A stretch of DNA of 64,000 nucleotides from Poriferisodalis sp965215815. GTDB lineage: Bacteria; Actinomycetota; Acidimicrobiia; Acidimicrobiales; Poriferisodalaceae. The notes beneath the pieces are model-generated. The model was not told where the DNA came from, ran no database searches, and saw only the letters and a list, made by a program, of their open reading frames with translations. The stretch is taken from assembly GCF_965215815.1 (NCBI RefSeq), contig NZ_CBDCEO010000012.1, forward strand, positions 868,001 through 932,000, in the 5' to 3' direction. Position numbers and translations under genes: made by a program. Shown here piece after piece: positions 9,098 to 17,015 of the stretch (its first letter is position 1; every line of letters begins with the position of its first letter).

Positions 9098-10111
9098 ATG
9101 AAGGTAGACGGCGGCATCGGAGTCAGCAGCGGATTCGACGACATCATGGAGTCGAGCCGGGAACAAGAAGCGTTGGGTTACGACGGTCTGTGGGTGCCAG
9201 AGACCAGCCACGACCCGTTCACCATGCTCCCCCTCATGGCGCATGCCACCTCGACGGTAGAGCTGGGCACCAGCATCGTGGTGGGATTCGCCCGAAACCC
9301 GATGTCGCTGGCCTACAGCGCCAACGACATTCAGATGCTGTCGCAGGGCAGGTTCATCCTGGGCCTCGGCAGCCAGATCCGGCCCCACATCACACGTCGA
9401 TTCTCGATGGAGTGGTCCAAGCCGGCTGCACGCATGCGAGAGATGATCCTTGCGATCAAGGCGATCTGGAACTGCTGGAACAACGGCGAGAAGCTGAACT
9501 TCCGCGGCGACTTCTACGAGCACACACTGATGACGCCGTTCTTCGACCCCGGTGAGAACCCCTACGGCCCGCCGCGTCTGGCGCTGGCCGGCGTCGGCCC
9601 GCTCATGACCGAGGTGGCCGGCGAGACCTGCGACATGTTCCTCTGCCACGGCTTCACCACCGAGAAGTATCTGCGTGAGGAAACCATCCCGGCACTCGAA
9701 CGAGGCGCCGCGCGGGCTGGCCGTGACCTCAGCGAGATCACGATCTCCGGGCCATCGTTCATCGTCACTGGCAGCACCGAAGAGGACATGACCAAGGCCA
9801 AAGAGGCCACCAAGCAGCAGGTGGCGTTCTACGGATCCACGCCGGCGTACCGACCGGTGCTGGACTGCCACGGCTGGGGCGACATGCAAACCGAGCTGAA
9901 CGCCATGTCGAAGGAAGGCCGTTGGGTCGAGATGGCCAATCTTGTCGATGACGAGGTCCTCGACGCCTTCGCCGTGGTTGCCGAGCCAGAGCGCGTGGCC
10001 GCCGAACTGAAGCGCCGCTTCGACGACGTCGTGGACCGCGTGAGCTTCTACGCCCCCTACAAGGGCGACCGCTCCCGCTGGGAGACGATCTTCAACGACC
10101 TGAAGAGCTAG
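9098..10111 (+). CDS. F420-dependent LLM-class oxidoreductase
   Basis: Luciferase-like TIM-barrel monooxygenase/dehydrogenase of 337 residues. Starts MKVDGGIG; typical sequences are YDGLWVPETSHDPFTMLPLMAH, the strand GTSIVVGFARNPMSLAYSA, the FILGLGSQ turn, and a C-terminal RRFDDVVDRVSFY. It resembles the TIGR03617-type F420-dependent family found in mycobacteria and acidimicrobia. The flavin or deazaflavin and the substrate cannot be read from sequence. It lies 51 nt after the phosphotransferase gene, a likely operon. Confidence 0.88.
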   Translation: MKVDGGIGVSSGFDDIMESSREQEALGYDGLWVPETSHDPFTMLPLMAHATSTVELGTSIVVGFARNPMSLAYSANDIQMLSQGRFILGLGSQIRPHITRRFSMEWSKPAARMREMILAIKAIWNCWNNGEKLNFRGDFYEHTLMTPFFDPGENPYGPPRLALAGVGPLMTEVAGETCDMFLCHGFTTEKYLREETIPALERGAARAGRDLSEITISGPSFIVTGSTEEDMTKAKEATKQQVAFYGSTPAYRPVLDCHGWGDMQTELNAMSKEGRWVEMANLVDDEVLDAFAVVAEPERVAAELKRRFDDVVDRVSFYAPYKGDRSRWETIFNDLKS

Positions 10112-10130
10112 TGCCAGCTCGCTCGAAGTG

Positions 10131-10571
10131 TCACCTGGCGACGAGTGGGTTCCTCGTCACGAGCTCGGGGAACCTTGAGAAGTCTCGATCACAGGTCAGC
10201 AACGCCTCGACCCCATGCGCCACGCAGATCGCCGCAATCTTGGCATCGTGCATCATGGGGCCGCGGACGTTCGGGCGGTTCACGATCTCCGACAACGTGT
10301 CCATGAAGCCGGCGGTTTCGCCGATCTGCCGGCATGACGGCGATGCAGTCCACGCCTCGAGCTGTCGCCATGCCTGCTCAGTCGTGCTCACGGTGTCGCC
10401 CCAGATGCGCCGGTTCGTCGTCACGCCCAAGAACTCATAGCAGCAGGGCCATGGGATGGCCCAGAACTCGGAACCATGGGCGAACTCTTGTAGGAGGCCG
10501 AACGCGTGGTGCCAGTGCGGTGAGCTACGGCGGTGGGCGTGCACGAGGATGTTCGTGTCGACAGCAATCAT
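10131..10571 (-). CDS. vapC: VapC-type PIN-domain toxin
   Basis: PIN-domain ribonuclease, toxin of a type II toxin-antitoxin pair. The 146 residues keep the four acidic positions: VDTNILVH, CYEFLG, HDAKIA and CDRDFSRF, which coordinate Mg2+ for RNA cleavage in this family. I start at the ATG at 10571, which overlaps the antitoxin stop as ATGA and puts the first catalytic Asp at residue 4; an in-frame ATG 15 nt upstream is less likely. It is immediately downstream of its antitoxin on the same strand and just outside the tRNA-borne island. Confidence 0.9.
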   Translation of the reverse strand: MIAVDTNILVHAHRRSSPHWHHAFGLLQEFAHGSEFWAIPWPCCYEFLGVTTNRRIWGDTVSTTEQAWRQLEAWTASPSCRQIGETAGFMDTLSEIVNRPNVRGPMMHDAKIAAICVAHGVEALLTCDRDFSRFPELVTRNPLVAR

Positions 10572-10825
10572 TCCGCGCCCGGCCATTCACGGTCGCTGAG
10601 TTCGAGCATCTCGGGCCATGTGAACTTCTCAAACGGGTTCGGCCCGTTCGGGTCTCCAATGCTCAAGTCCGGCAACTTGTAGCCGCTCACCTGGGGTTTC
10701 TCCAGCACCAGGCGCAGGCCTTCTTCGATGACGGCTCGCAATGTCTGACCGGTTTCGGTGGCGTGCCGCTTGGCCCGCTTGAGCAACTCGTCGTGCACAT
10801 CGACCGTGGTCTTCACTTCACCCAT
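10568..10825 (-). CDS. vapB: VapB-type antitoxin
   Basis: Small antitoxin of 85 residues. The N terminus (TTVDVHDELLKRAKRHATETGQ) is a ribbon-helix-helix DNA-binding fold; the C terminus (FEKFTWPEMLELSDREW) would wrap the PIN toxin. The gene overlaps vapC by four bases (ATGA), the standard arrangement that couples the two products. Alternative in-frame starts occur at 10834 and 10825; both lie in the operator repeats described separately, so binding of the complex should block translation start and transcription. Confidence 0.88.
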   Translation of the reverse strand: MGEVKTTVDVHDELLKRAKRHATETGQTLRAVIEEGLRLVLEKPQVSGYKLPDLSIGDPNGPNPFEKFTWPEMLELSDREWPGAE

Positions 10826-10859
10826 ACTACCCATACTGAGAAATATGGGTGATATGGGT
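10820..10859. promoter_or_regulatory. vapBC operator: paired inverted ACCCATA/TATGGGT boxes
   Basis: Two ACCCATA boxes (10820-10826 and 10829-10835) face two TATGGGT boxes (10844-10850 and 10853-10859), forming a double dyad centred near 10839 with 9-bp box spacing on each side. It overlaps the candidate vapB start codons. This is the expected layout of an operator for a ribbon-helix-helix VapB dimer pair; autoregulation is inferred from position and symmetry. Confidence 0.75.
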
Positions 10860-10926
10860 CGACGATTTCAAGTGGTTTACGGAGTGAGCGAGAATCGACT
10901 CGAAACGCAGCGCCGCAGCGTGCCGA

Positions 10927-11322
10927 TCAGGCGCCAGAGGAGCTGAGCGGGGCGCAGTCGGAGGCACACCCGCTGTTGCTCGGCGGTGTAGCCGGTGTGG
11001 CCGGCCGGTGCAGGACGCCTGAAGTCGGTCGAAGCTCCAATTCAAGACCATCGGTGGTCTCGACGGTCCGGGCGCTGGCGTCCACGATCATCGAGTAGCC
11101 GCCCAGCTCGTACGGCGGCCACAGCACTGAGATACTGGGCCGCTGCGCCACGTTGGCTGCTGCGGACCGGCTGGCGCCGCAGCGCAGCACCTCACCATCG
11201 AGGCGCATGGCCAGGTGGGCGATGTGCGGTGTGGCGTCGTCACGCACGGTCAGCACGTAGGCCGCTGCACCGAAGTGCTCCATCTGGTTGCCGACGTCGG
11301 CGGGCTCCACGGGGATGCTCAT
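10927..11322 (-). CDS. Pyridoxamine-5'-phosphate-oxidase-like (split-barrel) protein
   Basis: A 131-residue flavin- or F420-binding split-barrel protein. Visible features are the strand pair AAYVLTVRDDATPHIAHLAM, the turn LDGEVLRCGASRSAAANVA, and RPSISVLWPPY, as in PNPOx/FDR-like proteins that bind FMN or F420 and reduce small molecules. The C-terminal 30 residues are rich in Pro, Ser and Ala and not conserved. It is transcribed away from the tRNA-Ala. The exact substrate is unknown. Confidence 0.75.
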   Translation of the reverse strand: MSIPVEPADVGNQMEHFGAAAYVLTVRDDATPHIAHLAMRLDGEVLRCGASRSAAANVAQRPSISVLWPPYELGGYSMIVDASARTVETTDGLELELRPTSGVLHRPATPATPPSNSGCASDCAPLSSSGA

Positions 11323-11411
11323 ATGCGGGACGTTACGCCCGCAGCGGCTCCCCGCGCACCCTGCCGTCTCCTTCGAATTCCGGCAGCGCGCTGGTATCGT
11401 CGTGGAGCCTC

Positions 11412-11484
11412 GGGGCTATAGCTCAGTTGGTAGAGCGCTTCCATGGCATGGAAGAGGTCAGGGGTTCGATTCCCCTTAGCTCCA
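11412..11484 (+). tRNA. tRNA-Ala (anticodon GGC)
   Basis: A complete cloverleaf can be drawn: acceptor GGGGCTA pairs with TAGCTCC (one G-U), anticodon stem CTTCC/GGAAG encloses the loop ATGGCAT with anticodon GGC, and the T arm is AGGGG/CCCCT around TTCGATT. Discriminator A73 is at 11484. The following bases are CCC, so CCA is not encoded. Its 3' end is the integration site of the island. Confidence 0.95.
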
Positions 11485-11485
11485 C
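11470..11485 (+). other. attL core of the tRNA-Ala island
   Basis: Sixteen bases spanning the T-arm end, acceptor 3' strand and discriminator of the tRNA (TTCCCCTTAGCTCCAC) are repeated without mismatch at 59822-59837. A P4-type integrase gene begins 137 bp inside. Exact tRNA-end duplication plus an adjacent integrase is the classic signature of tRNA-borne island integration, with the intact tRNA kept at this left junction. Confidence 0.9.
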
Positions 11486-11513
11486 CCGGAGGACTTGCCA
11501 GGAATTCCCAGAA

Positions 11514-11619
11514 GTTCCCAAAGCTGCAGGTCAAAGAGCGTTTCTGGCAAATTGCTTGCTTTGGCAGTTCCCATGCCATAGCGTCAGTTCCCTAGAAAAA
11601 GGGAACTCGAAGAGGGAAC
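11514..11619. other. Putative integrase arm sites at attL (GGGAAC motifs)
   Basis: Between attL and the integrase start the hexamer GGGAAC or its complement occurs five times: 11514-11519, 11567-11572 and 11587-11592 as GTTCCC; 11601-11606 and 11614-11619 as GGGAAC. Two copies of the same hexamer, 11 bp apart, precede both the internal att site and attR. Repeated short motifs on both arms fit integrase arm-type or excisionase sites; this is inference from arrangement. The last copy also overlaps the integrase ribosome-binding region. Confidence 0.55.
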
Positions 11620-11621
11620 TC

Positions 11622-12773
11622 GTGCGACGCTCCAAGCGCCTTACCGCCAAGACTGTCCAACACGCGCCGCCAGGCAAGCACGCGGACGGGGACGGACTCA
11701 CGCTCGTCGTCAAGCCCAGCGGAACACGATCATGGGTTATGCGCTTGACCATCGACGGCAAGCAACGCGACATCGGAATCGGCGGCTACCCCAGCGTCAG
11801 CCTTGCTGACGCCCGACTGAGGGCGGCAGAGATGCGCGTTGCCACCATTGAAGGAAGCGATCCGACAGGCTCCGAACGCACCGGCGATGCCCCGGCCTTC
11901 GCTGCTGCCGCCAAGGTCGTCCACGAGATGAACCTTCCTCGGTGGCGCAACAAGCACGCCGCGAATGAATGGTTCGCCAGCCTCGAGCGCTACGCGTTCG
12001 ACCGAATCGGCAACATTCCGCTACATCGCATCGAGCGTAGTGACATCATCGCTGTTCTCTCACCGATCTGGACCACGAAGCCAGAGACGGCACGACGCGT
12101 GCGACAGCGCATCCGCAAAGTCATGCAGTACGGCATGGCACACGGATGGGTTGAGACCAATCCCGCCGGAGAAGCCATCGACGGCGCTCTCCCGTCGATG
12201 CCCAAGGTCAAGAACCACCAGCGGGCGCTCCCCTACTTCGAGGTGCCTGCCGCGCTCGACAAGACAGCGTACTCCCAAGCGAGTGAGGCGTCGAAACTGT
12301 GTCTGCGCTTCTTGGTGCTGACCGCCGTTCGATCCGGCGAGGCACGCGGCGCCAATTGGGCCGAAATCGACACAGAGAACGCAACTTGGACGATTCCCGC
12401 CGAACGCATGAAGGCCAACGGTGAGCATCGCGTGCCCCTCAGCCGCCAAGCACTCGACACCCTCGAAGCCGCCAAGAGCCTCAATGACGGCAGCAGCCTC
12501 GTCTTTCCCAGCCCGCTACGTCGAGGCGAACCACTCAGCTGGCAAGCCCTGCTCAAGCTGCTGCGCACGTACGAGATGGAAACGACAGTGCACGGCTTCC
12601 GATCAGCATTCAAGACCTGGTGCATCGAACAGAGCGCTACACCTTGGGCAGTCGGCGAAGCCGCTCTAGCTCATGTCGTGGGCAACAGCGTCGAAGCCGC
12701 CTACGTCCGCTCGGACCTATTTGACCAGCGCCGGCAACTCATGCAGAACTGGGCCGACTACGTCGCACCCTGA
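11622..12773 (+). CDS. int: P4-type tyrosine integrase of the island
   Basis: Site-specific recombinase that would insert the island at tRNA-Ala. 383 residues: an N-terminal DUF4102-like arm-binding domain (LTLVVKPSGTRSWVMRLTID, then GGYPSVSLADAR), a SAM-like core-binding domain (residues about 95-180) and the catalytic domain with Arg in VLTAVRSGEARG, Lys in ERMKANGEHRVPL, HGFR, ALAH and the nucleophile Tyr in VEAAYVRSD. All six catalytic positions are kept, so it should be active. The GTG at 11622 follows an AGAGGG ribosome site; the open frame upstream runs through the tRNA and is not coding. Confidence 0.93.
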   Translation: MRRSKRLTAKTVQHAPPGKHADGDGLTLVVKPSGTRSWVMRLTIDGKQRDIGIGGYPSVSLADARLRAAEMRVATIEGSDPTGSERTGDAPAFAAAAKVVHEMNLPRWRNKHAANEWFASLERYAFDRIGNIPLHRIERSDIIAVLSPIWTTKPETARRVRQRIRKVMQYGMAHGWVETNPAGEAIDGALPSMPKVKNHQRALPYFEVPAALDKTAYSQASEASKLCLRFLVLTAVRSGEARGANWAEIDTENATWTIPAERMKANGEHRVPLSRQALDTLEAAKSLNDGSSLVFPSPLRRGEPLSWQALLKLLRTYEMETTVHGFRSAFKTWCIEQSATPWAVGEAALAHVVGNSVEAAYVRSDLFDQRRQLMQNWADYVAP

Positions 12774-12804
12774 TGTACATAGCCGTTGCTCTTTGGAGTG
12801 GGAC

Positions 12805-13095
12805 TTGACTACCAAATGGACACTTCGCGAGCCGCGCCCCGGTCGCACATGGTGCAGCGAGCACGGCTCCTGGCGGGAGACCACGCGCCCGATGCCACTC
12901 CAGTCGGATCGTGCGAGCGCGATGCATTCGGCAAACCGGTGGCAGAACGACACCCCACGGTCCGAGCAGCTGCAGCGAAACATGTCAGCTGGGGTCAACC
13001 TCACCCCGGCGCTGCCACCGCCTAACCGAGAGATGCATTTCATGACGCGTGACGCGGTAGCGCGAGGCCACATCGAGGGCAGCCACCTCGCCTAG
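12805..13095 (+). CDS. Possible small protein downstream of the integrase
   Basis: An open frame from a TTG at 12805, preceded by GGAGTGGG, would encode 96 residues beginning MTTKWTLREPRPGRTWCSEHG. An excisionase or small regulator would be expected at this place, but no family is recognisable, no HTH is obvious and the 3' end overlaps the kinase gene on the other strand by 56 bp. Low confidence; nothing else is seen in the gap between the integrase and the kinase. Confidence 0.2.
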   Translation: MTTKWTLREPRPGRTWCSEHGSWRETTRPMPLQSDRASAMHSANRWQNDTPRSEQLQRNMSAGVNLTPALPPPNREMHFMTRDAVARGHIEGSHLA

Positions 13096-14008
13096 CGCGA
13101 TTAGACGGCGTAGCCACGTAGCCCGTGCGCACGCTCATTCCTCGGCGAACCCGACCCGCGCGCTGGTACATCGAGGGTCGAGAGATAGAGCTGCTCATCC
13201 CGCGTGCGCCCGGATAGAGGGTCGACATCGCCGCCACGGCCTGAGCCCAGTCCAGCGCATCCGTGAGCTTGCTCCCCGACGCGAGTCGGTGCACCAAAGC
13301 GGCAGTCAACCAATCCCCGGCCCCGCCGGCATCGACGGCTGAGACACACGGTGGCGGGATTCGACGGCAGATCCCTTCGAGCTCAAGAGTCGCACCATCA
13401 GCACCGTCGGTGATAATCCGGACCTCGCCATCAGCCGTCGGCGGCAGCCGGTCACCAATTTTCTTGCTGTCTAGACGGCTCATCTTGACAATTGTCGCCG
13501 CCGCGCACGCACGCCGGTGCGCTCCTGGGCTCGCTCTCGTGGCAGGCTCATAGACGACTTGGCGTCCCCCAGCCTGGTGCGCCGCGGCCACCGCGGCGTT
13601 GAAGCGGCATGGTCTGTCAAACACGAAGACATCGCGCAAGCCAGCTCTCAGCACGTCGATGGCCGCTTCCGCCGGCAGTGGCCGGTGTATGGCAACGCCA
13701 CGCCGACACTCCGAGCATCCGTACCTGTAACGCGGAACTCCGTCACGAGACGAGTGCTCGATCAGTGGGGTCTTTGTGCCTGCATCGAGCCAGAGACCGT
13801 CAACCGCGACGCCAGCCGTTCGCAGATCCGCCACCACGGCTTTACCCGCGGAATCGTCACCAATTCGAGCCGCAATCTCAGACTGCCACCCGAGGTAAGA
13901 GAGGTTGGCCGCGATGTTCGCGGCGGTTCCGCCGGCGGCCCGTTGTATCCCCCACGGGCCGTGCACGATGTCGAGCACCACGTACCCACCACACAGAGCT
14001 TTCAACAT
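13040..14008 (-). CDS. PfkB/ribokinase-family sugar kinase of the defence-like operon
   Basis: Predicted sugar or nucleoside kinase of 322 residues, the last gene of the five-gene minus-strand operon. The N-terminal AGGTAANIAANLSYLG matches the PfkB substrate-binding GG motif and VDAGGAGDWLTAALVH is the second PfkB signature (normally DTxGAGD, Asp being the catalytic base). Residues YGCSECRRGVAIHR in the lid region are unusual for the family and might bind metal or the special substrate. The ATG at 14008 overlaps the upstream stop as TGATG. The final 40 residues do not look family-like. The substrate is presumably a product of the upstream SIS/HAD or PRTase enzymes; this is inference. Confidence 0.82.
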   Translation of the reverse strand: MLKALCGGYVVLDIVHGPWGIQRAAGGTAANIAANLSYLGWQSEIAARIGDDSAGKAVVADLRTAGVAVDGLWLDAGTKTPLIEHSSRDGVPRYRYGCSECRRGVAIHRPLPAEAAIDVLRAGLRDVFVFDRPCRFNAAVAAAHQAGGRQVVYEPATRASPGAHRRACAAATIVKMSRLDSKKIGDRLPPTADGEVRIITDGADGATLELEGICRRIPPPCVSAVDAGGAGDWLTAALVHRLASGSKLTDALDWAQAVAAMSTLYPGARGMSSSISRPSMYQRAGRVRRGMSVRTGYVATPSNRARRGGCPRCGLALPRHAS

Positions 14009-15099
14009 CACGCGCGGTATGGGCTTCCCTGGAGCCAGATGGCGGTCATGTCTGTTGTATCCCGTACCCACTGATCGTCCGGGGCCTCTGGCAAATGGTG
14101 ACTCCCGCTTGCAGTAACCACCGCTATCGGCTGCTCAATTGACGCAAGGCAAGCTCCGATCGAGAGCATTTTTGAGGCATGAACCGACGTGATCACCCTC
14201 ACTTCGCCAAGGGGTGCGAGCAAATCCGAGGATCGCAGGTACAGACCTGTTAGCACGCGATAGCAGTCAAAAGGGTTCGCTTCTTGGACGTAGAGCAGAT
14301 TGCGTTTGTCCGTTTCGAACACATCGAATAGCAACTCCCGGTGCTCGAGGATGAGGCCGTCAGCCCGCCGCGGATCACGAGCGGGAAACGGCAGGATCGG
14401 GTACACCTCGTCAGGTCCGAAATAGTCATAGATCGCCCTCAGCTCTGCTGACGAGGATTCGCCGAGGACCGGTGCCCAGATCGTGTTGGCATCCGCCGCG
14501 TCGATTCCCAGCTTGTTGCGGAACCCGGCGATGGCTCCGGGCTCGGTCGTTCCTTCTGAGCGGATCATCTGATCCAATTCGGGATTCTCCGCCACCGTTA
14601 CGAGGAACTCGCCATCGTCGTGTTCACGAACCTGCTTCTCGATCGCTCCGATGAGTGGGAAGAACCGGCGTGTCGGAAGCGCTGACACGTCGAGTACCAC
14701 CGCCTCGCCCACTTTCAGGATTCCGTCAGCGATCAGGGCTCTCGCCTGCCGTGCACCGACGGTAAGCGAGTCGGCCTCTGTTGGTTCCGGCGCGAGATGC
14801 ATAGCGAAGCCGTGCTTATCGCTCAGTTCAGCGAGTGCTTCGCGGTTCGCCCGTGCGAGCGACGACGAAGCCCCATGCCCGACGCCGGAAGGGAGCGCCA
14901 TGGCGGTGACGCGAAAGTCGATGCCAAGCTTGAGGCATCGACGAACAATGTGCAGTGTGCGCTGATCGAAACCGTCGCCGATCACGAGATGCAGCGATTC
15001 GTCGACGCATCTCGCCGCTGCTCGCAACATGTCGTTCATATCGGTGTCTCGGCCGATTGCGTAGTCCCCCCACAGCGCGCCTGGCTGAGATCCGGTCAT
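14008..15099 (-). CDS. Unrecognised Rossmann-like protein of the defence-like operon
   Basis: A 363-residue soluble protein that I cannot assign. It has two alpha/beta-looking halves: residues 35-165 with VIGDGFDQRTLHIVRRC, then VVLDVSALPTRRFFPLIGAI and EFLVTVAENPELDQMI, and a second half with YPILPFPARDPRRADGL, LLYVQEANPFDCYRVL and VRVITSVHASKMLSIGAC. The alternating strands and helices and the TSVHASKM loop recall ligand-binding Rossmann sensors such as CARF, but no diagnostic motif is present. It overlaps the ATPase stop (ATGA) and the kinase start (TGATG), so it is an obligate member of the operon. A methionine at residue 21 is an alternative start. Confidence 0.8.
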   Translation of the reverse strand: MTGSQPGALWGDYAIGRDTDMNDMLRAAARCVDESLHLVIGDGFDQRTLHIVRRCLKLGIDFRVTAMALPSGVGHGASSSLARANREALAELSDKHGFAMHLAPEPTEADSLTVGARQARALIADGILKVGEAVVLDVSALPTRRFFPLIGAIEKQVREHDDGEFLVTVAENPELDQMIRSEGTTEPGAIAGFRNKLGIDAADANTIWAPVLGESSSAELRAIYDYFGPDEVYPILPFPARDPRRADGLILEHRELLFDVFETDKRNLLYVQEANPFDCYRVLTGLYLRSSDLLAPLGEVRVITSVHASKMLSIGACLASIEQPIAVVTASGSHHLPEAPDDQWVRDTTDMTAIWLQGSPYRA

Positions 15100-17015
15100 A
15101 GGTCGAACAGCGGCGGTTCGGGCGCTGCTGGTTCCGCATCGTCACCGTCGAGGAGCCATCCGGCCACCTCGGTGACCTTCTGTTCACGGAAACTCCCACG
15201 GCTGAGCGGCAGACCTAGGCGAGGGCAGAGCAATCGATTGAGGTACAGCACCATTACCCGCTTCTTCTTCACCGAATAGTCGACATCCGCGACCAGGACA
15301 TTTCGGGCTACGGCAACGCCGAGCGCCTCGAAGAGTCTGTCACCGCCTGGAATTCTGGCGCGGGTGCCCGGATCGAGGAGGCGAGTGCGGTCCTCCATCG
15401 TGATGGCGATTCCGTTGACGCCAGGGGGATATGGTGCGGTCGGACGCTGTGTCTGCTGCTCAGAGATCCGCGCGATCCGGTTGACTAGCCGGATCACGTC
15501 GGCGTATCGAGGTAGTCGGTCCGGCAGCTCTCTCCACATGCGCTCACTGGCGGAGCGAAGGATCCGGTCTTGCTCCTCGACGGGAACGGTCGGCGGCTCG
15601 TCCAACGTGATCTTGGCCAGCATGTACTCAAATACGTCGCCGCACACGCGTAAGAACTGCTCAACGTTCTCCGAGGCAACGCGGGTGATCGTGTCGGCCC
15701 CCGCGTAGTACGGCACATCGTGCTCTCGCGCGAGGAAGAGCCGCGCCGCGCCCTTTACGTCACTGCCCAGCTTCTGCGTTAGCGCAGGCCCCTCCGCTGG
15801 GTCAAAGAGCGTTTGTTGTGGCTTGTTCCTGGAACGCTCCATCAGAATCTCGGCGCCGCGCAGCAGAACTGCTGATTCGAGTGCCGTTTTGCCTTTCGTT
15901 TCATCGATCCATCGCGCGTGCAACGTGTTTGAGCCCGCCGCTTCCTTAGCGGAATTACGGATGGCCTCCAGCTGCGCGTCCTCAACAACGACGGGGGAAT
16001 CGAGGAACTCAAAGAAGTCTCGCTGGCTACGCGTGTACTGGTCGATGTGCCAGCCTGCTCTCAGATTGCCGACTTCCCGAAGGATGCGATCAAACCGGCG
16101 ACCGCCCCCGCGGGCGTTGGCCCGAGTTGCCTTCTCAAGTTCCAGCAGCTCGTAGTCACGACCTCGTGTCTCCCCCTGCAGTACCTCAGACGAGTCAAGC
16201 GCCGAGAGGCGCTCGGCGTACCAGCGCGCAACGGTGAGCTTGCGATCCTGCAGGGCTGTCAATACCGCGGCGCGTTGATCCTCTGCTAGCGCATGGCCGT
16301 CATCGAAGAGCAGGTGAACTGGCGGCACGGTTTGATTGTCAAAAAGGAGTTCCGCGGACGAGAGAAGCCTCAACGAGTGCAGCTGCGAATGCCCGCGGGC
16401 TGCCCGGTCCCAGTCGACCGGCTTCAGCGAGTCCAATATCTCGACGATCTCCGATTCAATCGCCCGACTTGCCTCCACCAAGGCCGTGCCGTCAAGGCCG
16501 CCGAGCCGAGCGGCAGCTACAGCCGCACGCTCATCGCTCTCGTCAAGCTCAAGGTGGAGCCGCCCCGCGTCGTCGGGGTAACGCCCTGCGCTGGAGCCGA
16601 CGGCTGCACGAACCACCGCCGAGACGATGCGCGCATCAAGGAGCCGTAAGAAGAGCCGGTCAGCAATCTCTGGCGGAGCACCCGACATCGCAATTGTGCG
16701 GTAGTCGCGGCTGAGATTCAGCAGCACTCCAAGGTGCGTCGGACTGTCCGCGAGTGCGCCGACGCGATCGAGCTGCTCCGCGAGGTCGCGCAGATCATCT
16801 CGCCGAACGTTGACCTCCCGCAGACTCTCGGCGGTAAAGACCCGCAGCAGAGTTGTCTTGCCTCCGCCCGAAGCCGAGCGGATGATAAGGGGGCGGTCCC
16901 ACAGCGAGTCCGGGAGGAGTTCAAGGACAGCTGCACCGACGTGTCGCAGGAAATCGAAGGTCTCGCGTTCCTGTTCCGAGGCTCGTGACAGGAACGGATT
17001 GTGGAGCGTCCTCAT
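15096..17015 (-). CDS. ORC/CDC6-like AAA+ ATPase of the defence-like operon
   Basis: A 639-residue P-loop ATPase. It starts MRTLHNPFLSRASEQERE, an opening typical of ORC-CDC6-family proteins found in bacterial conflict operons, followed by Walker A SASGGGKTTLLRVF (about residues 45-58) and Walker B-like LLFDDGHAL (about 250). The long C-terminal part (from about residue 320) is helical and has no recognised domain. The family is thought to sense or regulate; no nuclease motif is visible. I chose the ATG at 17015 because it overlaps the PRTase stop as ATGA; the frame is open 78 nt further upstream but that part lacks family features. Confidence 0.82.
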   Translation of the reverse strand: MRTLHNPFLSRASEQERETFDFLRHVGAAVLELLPDSLWDRPLIIRSASGGGKTTLLRVFTAESLREVNVRRDDLRDLAEQLDRVGALADSPTHLGVLLNLSRDYRTIAMSGAPPEIADRLFLRLLDARIVSAVVRAAVGSSAGRYPDDAGRLHLELDESDERAAVAAARLGGLDGTALVEASRAIESEIVEILDSLKPVDWDRAARGHSQLHSLRLLSSAELLFDNQTVPPVHLLFDDGHALAEDQRAAVLTALQDRKLTVARWYAERLSALDSSEVLQGETRGRDYELLELEKATRANARGGGRRFDRILREVGNLRAGWHIDQYTRSQRDFFEFLDSPVVVEDAQLEAIRNSAKEAAGSNTLHARWIDETKGKTALESAVLLRGAEILMERSRNKPQQTLFDPAEGPALTQKLGSDVKGAARLFLAREHDVPYYAGADTITRVASENVEQFLRVCGDVFEYMLAKITLDEPPTVPVEEQDRILRSASERMWRELPDRLPRYADVIRLVNRIARISEQQTQRPTAPYPPGVNGIAITMEDRTRLLDPGTRARIPGGDRLFEALGVAVARNVLVADVDYSVKKKRVMVLYLNRLLCPRLGLPLSRGSFREQKVTEVAGWLLDGDDAEPAAPEPPLFDL

